Shown: positions 47,011 to 59,854, counted from the first letter of the stretch. The stretch is DNA of 64,000 nucleotides from Leptoclinus maculatus (GCA_032191485.1 JAVDOI010000002.1:8671120-8735119); one strand, 5' to 3'. Numbers and translations are program-made. The notes: generated from the sequence alone by a model not told the origin.

Positions 47011-48961
47011 TGTTTGGGTATGTGCAGACAACCCGACTAGTTCATATTAGATTTGGATGGATGGATAGATTGTTGTCTCGTATATGAATCTATGTCAGTC
47101 TCATAAAAGCATGCTCTGCACATTTTAAAACGTTGGCCTCATTTCTCCAGTGGACGTCACACTTTATGTAATGTGTTCTGACAGGAGCGTCACACCCTCT
47201 GTATTCGCACACTATATACCGCTGAGAGGCACACCAAGCTCCCAATATAGACACACACACACACACACACACACACATATTCCCACCACCAGCAGGAGAT
47301 CCGACAATCAGATCGTACGAGCTGATTGACGACACACTGAGAATGACAAATAAAACAGTATCGTCCAGAAAATAAGACGAGAAGAGATCTGTTACGGATC
47401 CTTCATCGCCGAAAGCTGCAAGCTGAGACGGAGGATTTTGCAGCATACTGTACACTGATGTGTGGCTGACTCGTAAGGCACCGGCCTGCCCAATCGGGAG
47501 TTTCATAGGTTCAGCGTCTTGCTTCATGGACACTTTGACCTTCGGAGCACGGGGGGTTTAAACTGCCAACCCAGAAATAAACACAATGTGACTTGTTTCT
47601 GTTTGCTTACTCACATATCCCTCGAAGCAGAGAAGTGTGCCGATTACAAAGCATGCAACAGCTGGAATTTAGAGTGGGAGAAGAGACCGTCGAAGGCTGT
47701 GATTTTAGACCGGGGGGGCTGCCTGCTCTTTGACCCTGCGTATCTGGGTTCTGTCATCTGAGAAAGTTATTCTAAGAAGTGTTTTTGAGGCGGCAGTCTT
47801 TGTTACCTCAGCTTTCCAGGAGCAGAGCAAAGACACCGCTGAGCTGCTTTTCAACCTGACAAAAGGATGTCTCTTGATGTCTTGATAAAACACTGAGCTA
47901 ATCACAATAAAAGCTACTTCTGAGAGACTTGAGGAGAGGTTATGATTAGAAAGAAGCCTTCACATCTTCTAAGATTGGATATTCAGCTGCAGCTACACCC
48001 AAATGGCATCTCTTGTCTGGTATAATTTAACAGAATAGCTGTCTTTTGTCCATGTTGCTCAATGAAAACACTTCAGTTCAAAGTCAAGAAAAACATTATA
48101 TTGAATTCATTTTTCGTGTAAGGACATATGCTAGGAACATCATATTGTATAGCCTACAAAAACAGATTTTTGGCACTGATTCCCACTAGACGTAACTTAT
48201 TGTTCATGTCTTTTTGCGTACCTGTTGATCTGCGGCTCCTGCTGCTCAGTGATTGTGCTGCATTATACAAAGGAGGGGTCTAGCTAGCACTAGCTGTCTT
48301 TTTTCCCCCATGCGTACAGGTGTGGTGATGGTTAATGACCAGACTGTGAACAAGTCATAGTCACATAGTAACAAAGGGAGTGTTGGAATCACAGAGTGGA
48401 CTAAGCAACAGCTCACAATGTTGCCCTTCTGGCTGCAATTGAAGTGATGAAAGAAACTTTTTTAGGTGTCTGCACAAACAGATTACACACCAATCGAATT
48501 TGTAGTACCGACATCGTGAGTGGCATTAAACAGCAGGCGCTGTTTTGATTTTTTTGCAGTTCAACTTTAAAATGTAGATGCTTGAAAGTATTATAAAAGA
48601 GAGGACAACAGGACATTTTGTAGCTAAATGTTATAAAAAATAATGTTTTTAATGATGGCATGTGTGGGGCGAGTGAGCGAATTAAACCTATGAACATAAA
48701 ACCCAGAAGGTTACCACTAGCCATGCATACAGAGGAAAATCCATGTGATTTTAATCTCACATAAACAAAGCCTCCCTCTACTTACTTTAACACCCAGGTG
48801 CAGAATGAAACTCAGATAAAACCCGCCTGTGCAGCTTTTCTGGGCGGTTACATAAAACACTGACAAATCACCAATATGTCAGCATGAGTAGTAAACTCAT
48901 CGACAACTGCTTCTTATTTACTGGGGGGTCTTATTTCCATCCCATAATTAAATATTTATGC

Positions 48962-48963
<2 letters not shown>
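47011..48963. other. intronic sequence, no gene seen
   Basis: It includes the (CA)n tract at 47251-47277. The 147-codon minus frame ending at 47533 runs through that tract and is spurious. The 115-codon minus frame ending at 48760 shows no known motif. Confidence 0.4.
47251..47277. repeat. (AC)n microsatellite
   Basis: About 13 AC units. Confidence 0.9.

Positions 48964-48964
<1 letters not shown>

Positions 48965-49003
<39 letters not shown>
48965..49003. repeat. (GT)n microsatellite
   Basis: About 19 GT units, ending in GTGCGTC. Confidence 0.92.
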
Positions 49004-49006
<3 letters not shown>

Positions 49007-49049
49007 CTGTAGCAGTGAGCTGCATGGGCTCAGTCAACATTTACCAGTG

Positions 49050-49720
49050 GCGGGCCGTGCATTTTATACCCAGGCCTTCACTGCTGTCATGCAGCTGAAA
49101 TACCACCTTATAACCACATGATGGCGCCACATCTATTATTCGTTTCTAAGGCTGTAAATATGTACGTACTCGTATTAAACCGTTCGGTACGAGGCTTACA
49201 ATACGTTTGAATAATGCTAGAGCATTTGGAAAATGCAGAAGCTTAAATTCAAGAAAATATAATGTTTTCTGTGCTCATGTAGGACAGTGGTTCTCAGCTG
49301 GTCTGGCTGTGGGACCCACCATCATCCCTTAATGACAAGCCGCGGCCCATTCAACTCTTTAGGAGACCGTCTTATGATTTTACTTTCGCAACTCAAACAT
49401 TAAACGTACTGCTCTGCAATCTCTTTCCTCGTCTCAGCCCCCTGTGTCACGGTGTGTGGTACTCGAGTCAGGAAGCTTGTCAGAATGCCCATATTTGATT
49501 GGCTGAGCTGCATCACGTGATGTGATTCACAACGCCGACTAAGCCTCTGCTGTTAAGTTTCGTTTCACGATAGTGACGTGCTCGCCCACTGACCAATCGC
49601 TGCACTAATAGTGACGTAGCTGTGGGCCGGCTAGTATGGGGATAGCGGGCTCTGACACATCAAAGAATACGCCCAACATGTCAAACTAAAGATCTGATTG
49701 GTTGAACACTATGACAATCA
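49050..49720. mobile_element. composite of DNA-transposon-like repeats
   Basis: It begins with 'CAGTGGCGGGCCGTGCATTT' and 'ACCCAGGCCTTCACTGCTGT', the opening I recall for a large fish DNA transposon family. At 49287 a second start appears, 'CAGTGGTTCTCAGCTGGTCT', typical of hAT-type ends ('cagtggttctcaac..ggtc'). At 49480-49700 phrases such as 'TTTGATTGGCTGAGCTGCATCACGTG' and 'CTGACCAATCGCTGCACTAA' return to the first family. The likely order is one element interrupted by another. No transposase frame is left. Confidence 0.45.
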
Positions 49721-52160
49721 ACAATATCGTCCCCATTCACTTAAACTGCACATGGAAGCAACTTGTGAGTCTGCAGGCCTGGGGCCTCTCTTCTTACCTA
49801 GAGACACATTTACACTCAAATCAACATTAAAGCAGCTGACATAGAGTACTGTTTGATGCAAGTTCTGGTGTATGCGCATATGTGTGATGTACTCCATGAC
49901 GTCCATCCCAACCACTTTTGGGTGGTGTTGGTGTAGTGCAGGTCAGGCTGAGTCAGTTCCCATCAGCTTATGTGTGCGCGCTAGTGCCAAAAACAACAGC
50001 AGGAGGTGGCTCTGTAGTGCAAGCGGACAAGCTGAGAGGAGATATCTGAGCCTGAGAATCAGCCAGACATCCCGGTCTGGAGCCTCCAGAGAAGAGGATT
50101 GTCTGTCCGGCCAGACTTCCACCGACACACACCGCCGCCCGTTTGGCTGCCACACCAGAGCTTGGTCCCCTCGGTGGACGTCACTGACAGCTGAGGCTTT
50201 AACTGTGACTGAACAAATAACTCATTAGACCTCGTTAGAAGCTAAATGGCTTTTTAGTTGTTGCTCAAAAGCCATGAACATGGTAGAGCATTGAGATGAA
50301 TAGATATGTAAAAATGTATTCAAGAAGTTGAAATGAATTGTGAAGGTTTAGTGATGGAATTGACTGAAAGCTGATTCAAAAGGGGCTCAGGAGGACCTTC
50401 CAAAAATATCTGCCGCAGGGGAAATCACATTGGGAAGGTTTCTGGACTGATCCAATGCTGTGGGCTGCAAACTACGTATAACACACTCACATTTTCAGTT
50501 TCAGCCAATATTCAGTCATGGGTACCAGAACTATGCCTATGAGCTCAGAATCACAGCCGACAACAGATACAGTTACAGGTCTCTCCCTCCTACTCGCTCT
50601 ACTTACTGATTTCTCTTCTTCTCTAGCTCACTGTGCAAATCATTTCCCACATCATGCTTATTCTTCCCCCTACAGCCTTGTCGTCATCGGCCTCCTGACT
50701 TATTGCACTTTTGCAACCGCAGTAGCTGTTTTATCAACTTATGAATCCATTACGACAAAGGAACATTTGAGAGCTACCAGCAGCACCATGCTTCTTATAA
50801 ACATGTTTTTTTTTGCAAGTATCATGGGTGGATTGAAAAATAGAAGCAGGAACAAGAGAGGGTAACTGCAACAATAGTTTAAGACTTTTCAGAGGGCTGA
50901 AAAAATGTATTGGTATGGCTCAGTGGGTCTGTCTTCCCACTCGGCTGGAAGAGAGCACTAAAAGCCCAGCTGTGATTGAGACAAAGGCCAGTGCTCTGCA
51001 GGTCAGGACGAGCCGGCTGGTCAATTGAGACGGTTTCATAACCAGTTAGAAGTTCTTAACAGTAAATTTAAGACTATTTTTGTCTTACGACCACACTTTA
51101 CACAGTACCTTTAGCTAGAGCTGCAGTTTTATCACTCACTAAGCACATGATCTAAAAATGGAAACGGTATTTGGTTTCGAATGGGTTCATAATGCGTACA
51201 ACTCAAAATGACTGGTGTGTGAAGGTCTTGGAGGTTTCCCAGATAATCCTGGAAAATCCGGAAATAATAAGCAAGACTGACAGCCAAAACAGAAATATCA
51301 TGCAGCATGAAAGTGATATAAATGCTCTGAAGTTTTTAAAATGAGCTTTAGATTTATGAAGTGAAGTTCTCAGCTGCAGAGATAAAGTGGAAAACTTCTA
51401 AAGCCACTTAACGTCTTGGAGGCAGATACATAAATCACACATTGCCCCTCGAGAATCTGCACTAAATGAAGGAGCCAATGTGCTATTATTATGATCAAAT
51501 CAGTCGAATGTATGATAGATAGTCAGTGATTAGCACCTCAGTCGCTTGAGATGTGCGATGAACTCCTTTACGAAATTAAAATAGAAAAAAAAGAGTTTTA
51601 TTAGCACAGCTATATTCATATGTAATCAGCTTTGAAAATAACCACACCTTTGAAAATAAGAATCTCTCAATAGGTTTTCCTTTATCCAATAAAAGTTAAT
51701 GAATATTTCCTCATTGAATTAACGTATCTTGTTTCTTCTACTTTCATGTAATTGCCCCAGGCAGCCCGATCATCGCAGCGCATTGGATGCAAGTCATGAA
51801 CGGTATTGGGCAGGTCAGGAGCGTCATGTCGTGTCATTATGACAGTTATTGACCTGTACGGTGCGTTTACAAGACAATCTGCAAAAATAGCATGCGTGGT
51901 CAGAAGACGTGTCATGCTCCCTCGTTCTTTCATACTGTACTGTTGTTTATCAGCATGCAAAGCTGGACCTGATGCACACTGCAAATTACCAGAGGAACCC
52001 TGATAGATCCTAAAGATAGGATCACATCGGTCACATCGCTGCATGCATAACAATGACTGTAGCTGTAGAGGTGCAGGCTATCGACTCAACCTTGAAAGCA
52101 GCTCATCTGCTCTCTGTAAACAAGGATGAAAATGTGTCTCTCCGTGTAATCTAGAGCGTC
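49721..52160. other. intronic sequence with one curious open frame
   Basis: Apart from the 115-codon plus frame at 50518-50865 (listed separately), frames in 49870-50230 overlap on three phases and have no recognisable product. No repeat family was identified. Confidence 0.4.
50518..50865 (+). other. open frame of 115 codons with two hydrophobic segments, unrecognised
   Basis: An ATG-started frame with a Ser/Thr-rich start, a hydrophobic segment near residues 22-31, a stronger one near residues 53-75 (LVVIGLLTYCTFATAVAVL) and another near 91-104 (MLLINMFFFASIMGGL), and a basic end (KNRSRNKRG). The shape resembles a small membrane protein, but I know of no family with it. The strand is opposite to asic2. 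There is no poly-A signal, promoter or codon-bias evidence. A chance frame is more likely than a gene. Confidence 0.18.
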
Positions 52161-53211
52161 CTGCTGAATGGCCGAGAGAGAAATTGGCCTGCATATTTTA
52201 ATGCAAGGCCCCTCTATTTGTGTTCCTCAGTGGATTGCTCATTATAATACGCGTGATATTATGATGCTTCAAATAGACGATGATCATAGAGTAAACGCAT
52301 GCACGCAATTGCTGGTCAACAACTGCAGTGCGGTGTGGTTAAGGATGTGTTTAATCTCTGGTGAGATTTATGCATTTCATTTATGAGCTTTAAAACAAGA
52401 TGTATGGTCCCTGCTGTGTTCACGCAGATCATCATTTGGCCAATTAGATTTGTGATTGGGGAATGGCAGGTGGCTGAATAGGAGGTCTGCTGCTGGATGA
52501 CTCGTCACCTCCCGGGACGACACACTGGGAATGGATCATAAAGGGGAAACATAATGCCTGCAATTTCCACCGGCTGAATAAAACGAGTTATCTGGGCCAT
52601 TCAGCTTCATACTGCTCCGTTGAGTTAATGCTCTGCATCTGCAACAGTGGATATAAGTTACAGCAGTAATCAACACGTAGAGGGGCTTGTTCACTGTGAT
52701 GAACGTCTCAACACATGCCACAGAGTCGGTATGACTTCCATGTGTCTTGTTAATGAGGGTGGTGAGACAAGGAGGCAGGCCTCCACTAAGAGACTTATGG
52801 AGATGGATTTCCCGGCTCTTTTACATTAATGATTATAAAAAAAAAAATAACACTCTCCGGAAATTATTACCTTCTTCCTACGCATGTCATGAATTAATGC
52901 TGCAGGTACAGATATGGAAATCATTTCGGAGCACATTCAACATCTATTTTTGTCTCAAGCTCTCTTTCTCAATTTAAGTAATTTGGAAAGCGTTTCAAAT
53001 ATAATTTTGTCATTTTATGAATTGCATGCAATTTGCATGGAAGCAAAAAGAGCAATCAGTGATGCACCATCTCCCTCCCTTATTGTTAAGACACACATTT
53101 CTGTTGCTTGAAGGAGTTAGTGATGACGTTAAATTAAATGTTTAATTATTGATGGTTAATGGGGGGTGAATGTTCACACGCCCCTACTTCTGCATCAACT
53201 AGCTGTTGTGT
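52161..53211. promoter_or_regulatory. candidate intronic regulatory region (motif clusters, inference only)
   Basis: This is repeat-free sequence with an imperfect palindrome GGCCTGCATATTTTAATGCA (52187-52206, closing AGGCC) and a perfect palindrome ATTGCATGCAAT (53021-53032) overlapping an octamer ATTTGCAT (53031-53038), the POU-factor core. ATTA cores are frequent. Such patterns are common in conserved non-coding elements of neural genes, but AT-rich DNA gives them by chance too, so this is a pointer, not a call. Confidence 0.22.
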
Positions 53212-53237
53212 TGTGTGTGTGTGTGTGTGTGTGTGTG
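53212..53237. repeat. (TG)n microsatellite
   Basis: About 13 TG units. Confidence 0.9.
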
Positions 53238-54184
53238 TAACACTCACATTGTCGGTGCATTCATTTTAATGTTTCCCCTATGGCAATGTGTTGCACTCAT
53301 TTGTTTGCTGGAAGTGATGCATTGTTGCCCCGGTGTGTTTTATTTGCTGAGCACTGTGCCAGACTCTGTTTCACATATAGTCTTTTAAATGCTACATTGC
53401 TTGTCAGCAAATGGTCATACAGCTTGAAGGGCAATTTGACCTTGTGTGCTTGGATTACTTTTGACATGCAGTTAACACACAAGTCCTCATTTTGTTTTTA
53501 TGAAAACTCGACCCCTCGCATTTTCTCTTGGCGTCCTTAAATCACTGTTTTTAAGGAAGTAAATAACGTGAGTAACAGGCGAACCGGCTTTAAATGTGAC
53601 ATATTTTCTCTTTTGATAGGTGCTGTTTGGAGGATCTAGTTTGTGTGAAACGTGGTAAGTATAGATTTCAAGAAGTGATTTTGATGAGTAACCAACGAAT
53701 ATTTAAATAAAGTTTTAAAGAAAGAAAGAAAGTGTTAAATTTGATCGGAGTCTTCCCGAGTCAAGAAATAATCATCATTTACTAATTAACAGTAAAAAAA
53801 TCAAATATAAAACGCTTGATGTTTATTTGTTCCAGTACTAACTTGTTACATGATACACAGAGTATGTGGAGTGCTGTATTCTTTCACCCATGGTGTCTGA
53901 TTCAACCCAAATTGAATCACTTACTAAAGCATTCTTTCAGCCACATCACGAAACATTTGCAATAAATGGTCCTTAGGCATTTATACACCGCTCAACCAGT
54001 GTCGTATTAAAGACGAGAGCACCTTGTCGACTACTGACATCTTCCAAATCTATTTACCGTCACTAAATGAGTGAGGAAAACAAATGAGCATTTCAGTTCA
54101 ACATCCTCTTGCAAATGGTGAACTCTCTTTCAAAAAGAGTTGAATGTGATACTCTGCCCTTGCGTTTAATCGTAAAGATGTGTT
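53238..54184. other. intronic sequence, no gene seen
   Basis: Includes a short (AAAG)n run near 53718-53732. No exon was recognised. Confidence 0.4.
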
Positions 54185-54275
54185 TATTTTTATTGAACGC
54201 ATGAAGAGTGTAGTGGCAGACTAGAAACAGGGAGGTAGAGAGCAGTATGACATGCAACAAAGATACCAAGGCGCT
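54185..54275 (+). repeat. SINE-like repeat fragment
   Basis: 'AGAAACAGGGAGGTAGAGAG' and 'CAGTATGACATGCAACAAAG' match the same family as 41564-41705 (shared TATGACATGCAACAA), same orientation. Only part of the unit is present. Confidence 0.45.
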
Positions 54276-54989
54276 CCTCCTCTGAGTTAAAATAAGAAAT
54301 ATATGACAAATATCATTGAAGTGTCAGAATTTCAACCTACAAAAACCTACACAGTGAGCAGTGAAAAATGTTTAACTGTTTGTTTAATGTTTAGGGAAAG
54401 GTCGTGGTTATGGTTATTAAAAAGGCTGACAAGTGACGTGAGCCCTGATCTGACACGCTACATGCCCACCAACCCGACCCCAACACCCTTACTTACATTA
54501 CTAGACGGGGGAACTAATAAATCATCAAGTGCATCCAACATGGACATAATTCTTAAAAAATATGGACGGCATTGTACACGAATGTGAAAACACACGAGTG
54601 CATCCGGCCATCCACCCTCAACACATATCTTCTGTATCTCCCTCCTTCCCACACCCCACAACAATTGGATCAGCTCAGCCTGCTGGGAGGTCGAAGAGAT
54701 GCCCTGCCGCACAGCTCCAGGCATGACAGGAGGGCCCCCGGGGGACCCTGTTGATGTTTGGACACGACTGACAAAACACACAACCTGTCATTCACTGCTC
54801 AGAAACACGCTGACTAGTTGTGACGCTGACCCCAGGTGACAAGACTGAAGGTAAAGAGGCAGAGGTGGCAAATGAGAAAGAAAATCACAACACAGCAATG
54901 AAACCAAAGAGGGCAAAGGTGTGAGCGGCAACAGGAACCATAACGCATGCTGCTATGAAGAAATGTGGTTTCTTGCTGAAGAAAAGAAT

Positions 54990-55150
54990 CTACTTGATTT
55001 TCAGAGACAGATGACACCTTTAATTAGAGCGCCTGCTTTGATCAAGTCATTACGGACGGGAGGGCAGGCGACTAACATCCCCTTTAATTGTTCATCTGCT
55101 TCATTACCGACTGCATGTAATTGTCCTTTCTTCTCCGCTAATTATCAGGC
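54990..55150. promoter_or_regulatory. candidate intronic regulatory region (homeodomain/TCF-like motifs, inference only)
   Basis: Repeat-free sequence containing four TAAT/ATTA cores (TTTAATTAG near 55020, TTTAATTG near 55083, GTAATTG near 55118, CTAATTATC near 55138) and one CTTTGATC box near 55037 of TCF/LEF type. The rest is balanced in composition, which makes the cluster more notable than in plain AT-rich DNA. Function is not shown by the sequence alone. Confidence 0.22.
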
Positions 55151-57029
55151 AGAAAATAACTTCCAACACAGCCTTGTGTCACCAGTTATACAATGAAACA
55201 CGAATTGAATCAAATCTTAATCCGTCAGCAGCTGATGAACGCACGTAACATTATTAGATCGGTGCTTTGGTGTTGCCAAGGCACAAGTAGACATCCAAGA
55301 AAAAGAAATGACAAACCATACATATCTTTCAATCAAAATAAGCACTTTCTGCTCAATTTTAAATGATGTATTCATTAAAGCTTGCTGCAAAACTCATAAA
55401 CAGTTTTCTCATGTTGTATTGAAAAGTGGAAATAATTTCTCAATTTGTAATGGGGGAAAAACACCAATCTAAAATATGAACGTCACAAGTCAAATACTGA
55501 AATGAAATATTCTCTTTGTGCACAAAAGTAGGTTTTGACTCCAGTAGCATTATTAAAACATCAAAAGCATAGTCCTTTGTTATATGGTCAGACAGAATCA
55601 GCTCTCGCTGCACAAGTGTAATCAGTGTAAAATGCAATTACCACCTCAGCAAATGATGGAATGTCAAAGCCACTTTCAGCTGTCGTCTGCTGAAGGAGCT
55701 GTGAAATCAAGCCAGCTATGTGACCATTCTGTGCTTTATTAGCTCTGGTTTACAATTCATGCAGGCAACCCTTTTAATCCTTCAACCGGGGGAATTTATT
55801 TCAAAGACGGATGAAGAAGAATGTGAAGAGTCGGGCGATCTGGAATACTTCTCCATCCTTTTAACGCAGCCTATATTTAAAAACATGTCTTATCATGTTC
55901 TATTGTAAGACATAAACCTGCTCCCACTGCGATTAAAGTCAAACCCCCGAGAGCCACAACAGCAGCTGACAACCCATCACTCGTTTGGCAACTGGCAGAA
56001 GGGTTGACGTCAGCAGCTTATTTTAAGAGAATGAGCTGGGGAGAAAATGGCAGTTCTCAGGGGGGGGGGAGACCATCCATACAAGAACAACCTGATCCTA
56101 ACCACAGGCAGGTGCATTACTCACCACTGGCAACGTCACAGAGTACAGCAACGTGGACAAAACAATAACCAGTGGGGTTGTCTATGGAAACATGGCAGAG
56201 GGAGATTTATATTTTGGCATGATTGACTTTGAAAAGGTGCATATGTCCTCTGGTCATCAATGACTACGCAGGAACGTTCAGCCAGTAGAAGCTTTGGTCG
56301 GTCGTGCCTACCTGACTAGTGCTCCTGGGTGTTCTACTCTTTCTGTCATTAAGTGTGTTCGGTTAAAGTGTTTAAAAAGCCGTCATCGTCAGTAAGGACG
56401 GCTTCGGCATGTCCTCTCCCCGTCCTCTGTCGGAGCCGGTCCCCATAGGGGCCAAAAGCACCTGTCCTCTTCAGAGGACCAGTCGGGCCTCTGCTTAACA
56501 CAGCTGTCAGGACCGCGGTTCTGTCTGCAAATCACAACGCCTCTAGGGAAGAGGAGGATGTGATGAGGACGAGGGAGTGAAGAAAGGGGAAGGTGGTGCA
56601 CACAGTCCTTACGCATGCTGGTGATTACTAATCACTTCAACCAGGTCCACGCTGGCCTCTGGAAATGATCCGAGCTGGGGGAGTGTTTAGTTACTGAAGC
56701 TTTAGAAACGGCAGGTGAGCATTTGTGATATTTTGTGCAAATAGCCAACTTGCCACATAGACGACTAAACCAAATACAGCATGCTATCAGAAGTACTTTA
56801 CACACCGTACAGTGACAATGTTGTATCCATTACCTGTATGGTACACAATATACAGTGTATGTGAGCTCTATTCTCTTGTGTATGTGGGTTACTTTTAAGC
56901 CCCTACAAATGTGCTTTCAAATCTTAAATATTCCTTTTTAAATGAGCTATAATAATATATAATTGTATGATAATTAAGTATTAAATGACGATGTGAACGT
57001 GGTGACGTCGCACAAAGACGAACCGACTA
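55151..57029. other. intronic sequence, no gene seen
   Basis: No recognisable exon or repeat family. A GC-richer patch at 56400-56560 carries an open frame on the minus strand (75 codons) with no known motif. Confidence 0.4.
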
Positions 57030-57310
57030 AGAATTATCGCCATTTACACAGTTTTATAGCTCAAAGATTAGCTTTGCGGCCACAACTTTTCTGGTTCGCT
57101 CTCACCAGCAGCTGTTTTCATTGTAAAAGCTCTAAAATACCAACGTCAGACAGACCCAGTTAGAAACTAGCTGGTGAACATAGTCGAGTATTTAACAGCT
57201 AAAAGACCAGATTTTTCCCTCAGTGATTGGCTGAGACCAAAACAGAGCTTTCATTGAATTTACTTTCATTACAAACATGACAAAATAAGAAACAGTTTTC
57301 TCACAAGTTA
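57030..57310 (+). repeat. interspersed repeat family A, copy 3
   Basis: 'ACCAGCAGCTGTTTTCATTG', 'TAAAAGCTCTAAAATACC', 'AACTAGCTGGTGAACATAG' and 'GAGTATTTAACAGCTAAAAG' are in the same order as in 31275-31520; it then continues with 'CTGAGACCAAAACAGAGC'. Confidence 0.68.
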
Positions 57311-59420
57311 GCCACATTAACTGAAAACATGTCAACGATGCATTCACAACTTGTTTCTGCTACCCCAAAGCGGGAGACCAATGGTACAGTTGCGTATCTT
57401 GATGAGTCGATGGGCAACACACAACATTGTGTGGGCTGAAATAGACACATAAGACACATTGTGTGGTTCCTTTTAATCTACATTTAATGGAGTTGGGGAT
57501 GTCATGGACGCCTTGAATGATTTAGAGACACAAACTCAGAATGCACACAGTACGCCTTAGTTTCCTGATTGGTTCTTTGTTGAGTTGCTGGGCTCACTCA
57601 AGTCTCTGTGTAGGTGTTATAGACTCCTGCTGCTGATGAAGATTGTATGGTTTTCAGAGACAGTAGAATGCCATCGGTTTGAGGAAGGTAATGATATAAG
57701 CACTGCATTCACTGCTCTGGTGGTGGATAAAGCTTGACTGAAGAGAACATTGCTGCTAACATATGGATTATACAGTATACCATGCAGGAGAGAACGGTTA
57801 CAGTCTGACAACACGGAAACCTTTTCATGAATGTAAACAACATCCTGCCTCAGCCTGTAAATCTATTACATGTGCGGATGCATCTCTGGATTTAACCTGA
57901 TGTGCATGTAGTTGTGCACTGTATGTGCTTTTTGCGTTGTATTATGCTTGGCCTGCGGAAATGTATTCATAACCAACAGTGGGCCTAACTGTATCATGTG
58001 TATGTGTTGAGACAGAGAGAGTGAGAGCTGCACCAACAGTTTCATCTTGCAAAGTCTGACATCAATCTCCGCCAGTCTAGCAAGCTTTCCCTGCCTTATT
58101 TCTGTGCATTCTGTATCTACTTTTACCTGCTTGCTTATTTTTCTTGCACACTATATATCCTTCGTTGTAGTCTGCAAACACCTTTCCGAAGGAACATGTG
58201 TGAGTGGGTGGGCTGCAGAATGCAGGTTTATCTTATTTGGCCTGTGTTACTTTCACCTCGTGTAATGAGCCCATGTGCAGGTTTCTCCATTCTGACAAGA
58301 AAGACTTCAATAGATTTTTTTCATCGTTGAAATAGTTGAGGTTGTCTGACATTTTGTTATTTGCAGCCTCCCCCACATGTCCTGACCCACACAAAACTGC
58401 ATGGCGCAGCAGGGAATGTGCTAATAGGAGTCCATATTTCCCTTTGCCCATGAAAAACCATCGGGATTGAGTAATGAGCCAGGGCCACCTGTGCCCATGA
58501 TGCCAGGAGAGCGTGGACCATAATGCTGATGAGCTTCTGAGGGCCAATGTGCCACTATGCTTCCCCCTTATCAAATTTACATCCATCTTGGAACTGTTCC
58601 TCGTGTCTTCCACTACACTCGTTTGAATCAAAAGCTTTGCCTGGACACTGTCAGGAAAACTGGTCGGTGTGGGAGCACACTTACTGTACTGCGATGCTAA
58701 TGTGAGCGCTCTCTCCTAAAGATTATCAGTCTGTGGTCCGAAACACAAAAGTTGTGAGGAAAGAATGAAAAAAATGCTTTTTTTAATTGCTGTGCAAAGG
58801 GAGCAGCAATTAACTTCCAGAGACTGCAGCGACTGCCAATTTCAGCATTAAACACTAAACAACCAGATGCACCAAATTCGTATTCATACGGACAGATGTC
58901 AATGTAAATGAATGAGGAGGTTTACTTTTTCTGCATGTACACACTCACGGACAAGAGTACAAACCAAGTTGCTATCAAAGCTTTTATGACCTGGGTTTCA
59001 TTTTGCTGTAGTAAAACCCAGTGCAAAATGTGACCTATGATCGAGGGATCATAGATGGCTCTATGATGGCAACGGCTAGCAGCTAACGGTGCTAATAGCA
59101 AGAACAGCGCAAACAACGGCAACAGCGCCGACAGAGCTAACACAGTTAACCTAAGGGGAACTGGAAGGTGGCACTATGCTTATATATTCTGCTATTTCAC
59201 AATAAGTGAAATAAATTACAGCCAAAAAATTTTATAATTATTGTTAATTAGCTTGCACTCAGTTAACAGCTAACACACAATATTCTCTGGACTTTTACCA
59301 AGCAGCAAAACACATAAATAAAACAACTTCAGCTTCCAAACTTCTGCTGGCAAACTAAAAAATAAATCTATCTGGCAATAAGTGTTGAATCCTAATTTAA
59401 ACACCGATCTCAGCACCGAT

Positions 59421-59421
<1 letters not shown>
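57311..59421. other. intronic sequence, no gene seen
   Basis: The 132-codon minus frame ending at 58631 has no recognisable domain. 59040-59160 has repeated 'AGCTAACGGTGCTAA'-like phrases, suggesting another worn fish repeat, but it is too short to assign. Confidence 0.4.

Positions 59422-59454
<33 letters not shown>
59422..59454. repeat. (CT)n microsatellite
   Basis: About 16 CT units. On the asic2 transcript strand this is (AG)n. Confidence 0.92.
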
Positions 59455-59457
<3 letters not shown>

Positions 59458-59853
59458 AGCAGCAGCCTCAAGCCGCTCACTCAGCCTCTGCGCATCTCTA
59501 ACCTGTTCTTCTTCTGTGGTAGCATGATAGCTACAGCATAGGACTATCCAGTACTGACTATAACAAAGAACTTTATAAAATGTAACTCTAATCTGAGTAA
59601 CAGACAAACACACCTGATGTTACTCTGCTTTATAGATAGACTTGGGTTTAGGGTATAAAAGGATTCAACAAATTAGCAATGTGTGTGAAAACGAGGGATT
59701 AGTGCTCATGCGTTATGTAATGGTTTGGGGTGTTTACCCGATTTAGCTTATTCCTTTACTGCCATGGAGCTCAATTGTGGTTACTTTTAAACTATTAAAA
59801 GACACCATTGAGCCATACTGTTGCACTGGGTGACATTTTCCTTCATCAACATG

Positions 59854-59854
59854 A

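Noticed and set aside
47461..47525. Possible tRNA-like or SINE head ('GACTCGTAAGGCACCGGCCT...GGTTCAGCG')
   Set aside because: The B-box-like part lacks the GTTCGAATCC core, no A box or cloverleaf could be paired, and no second copy is in the window.
47090..47533. 147-codon minus frame
   Set aside because: It passes through an (AC)n tract and has no recognisable domain.
49872..50228. 118-codon plus frame with overlapping minus frames
   Set aside because: Three phases are open at once over a GC-richer patch, with no motif in any.
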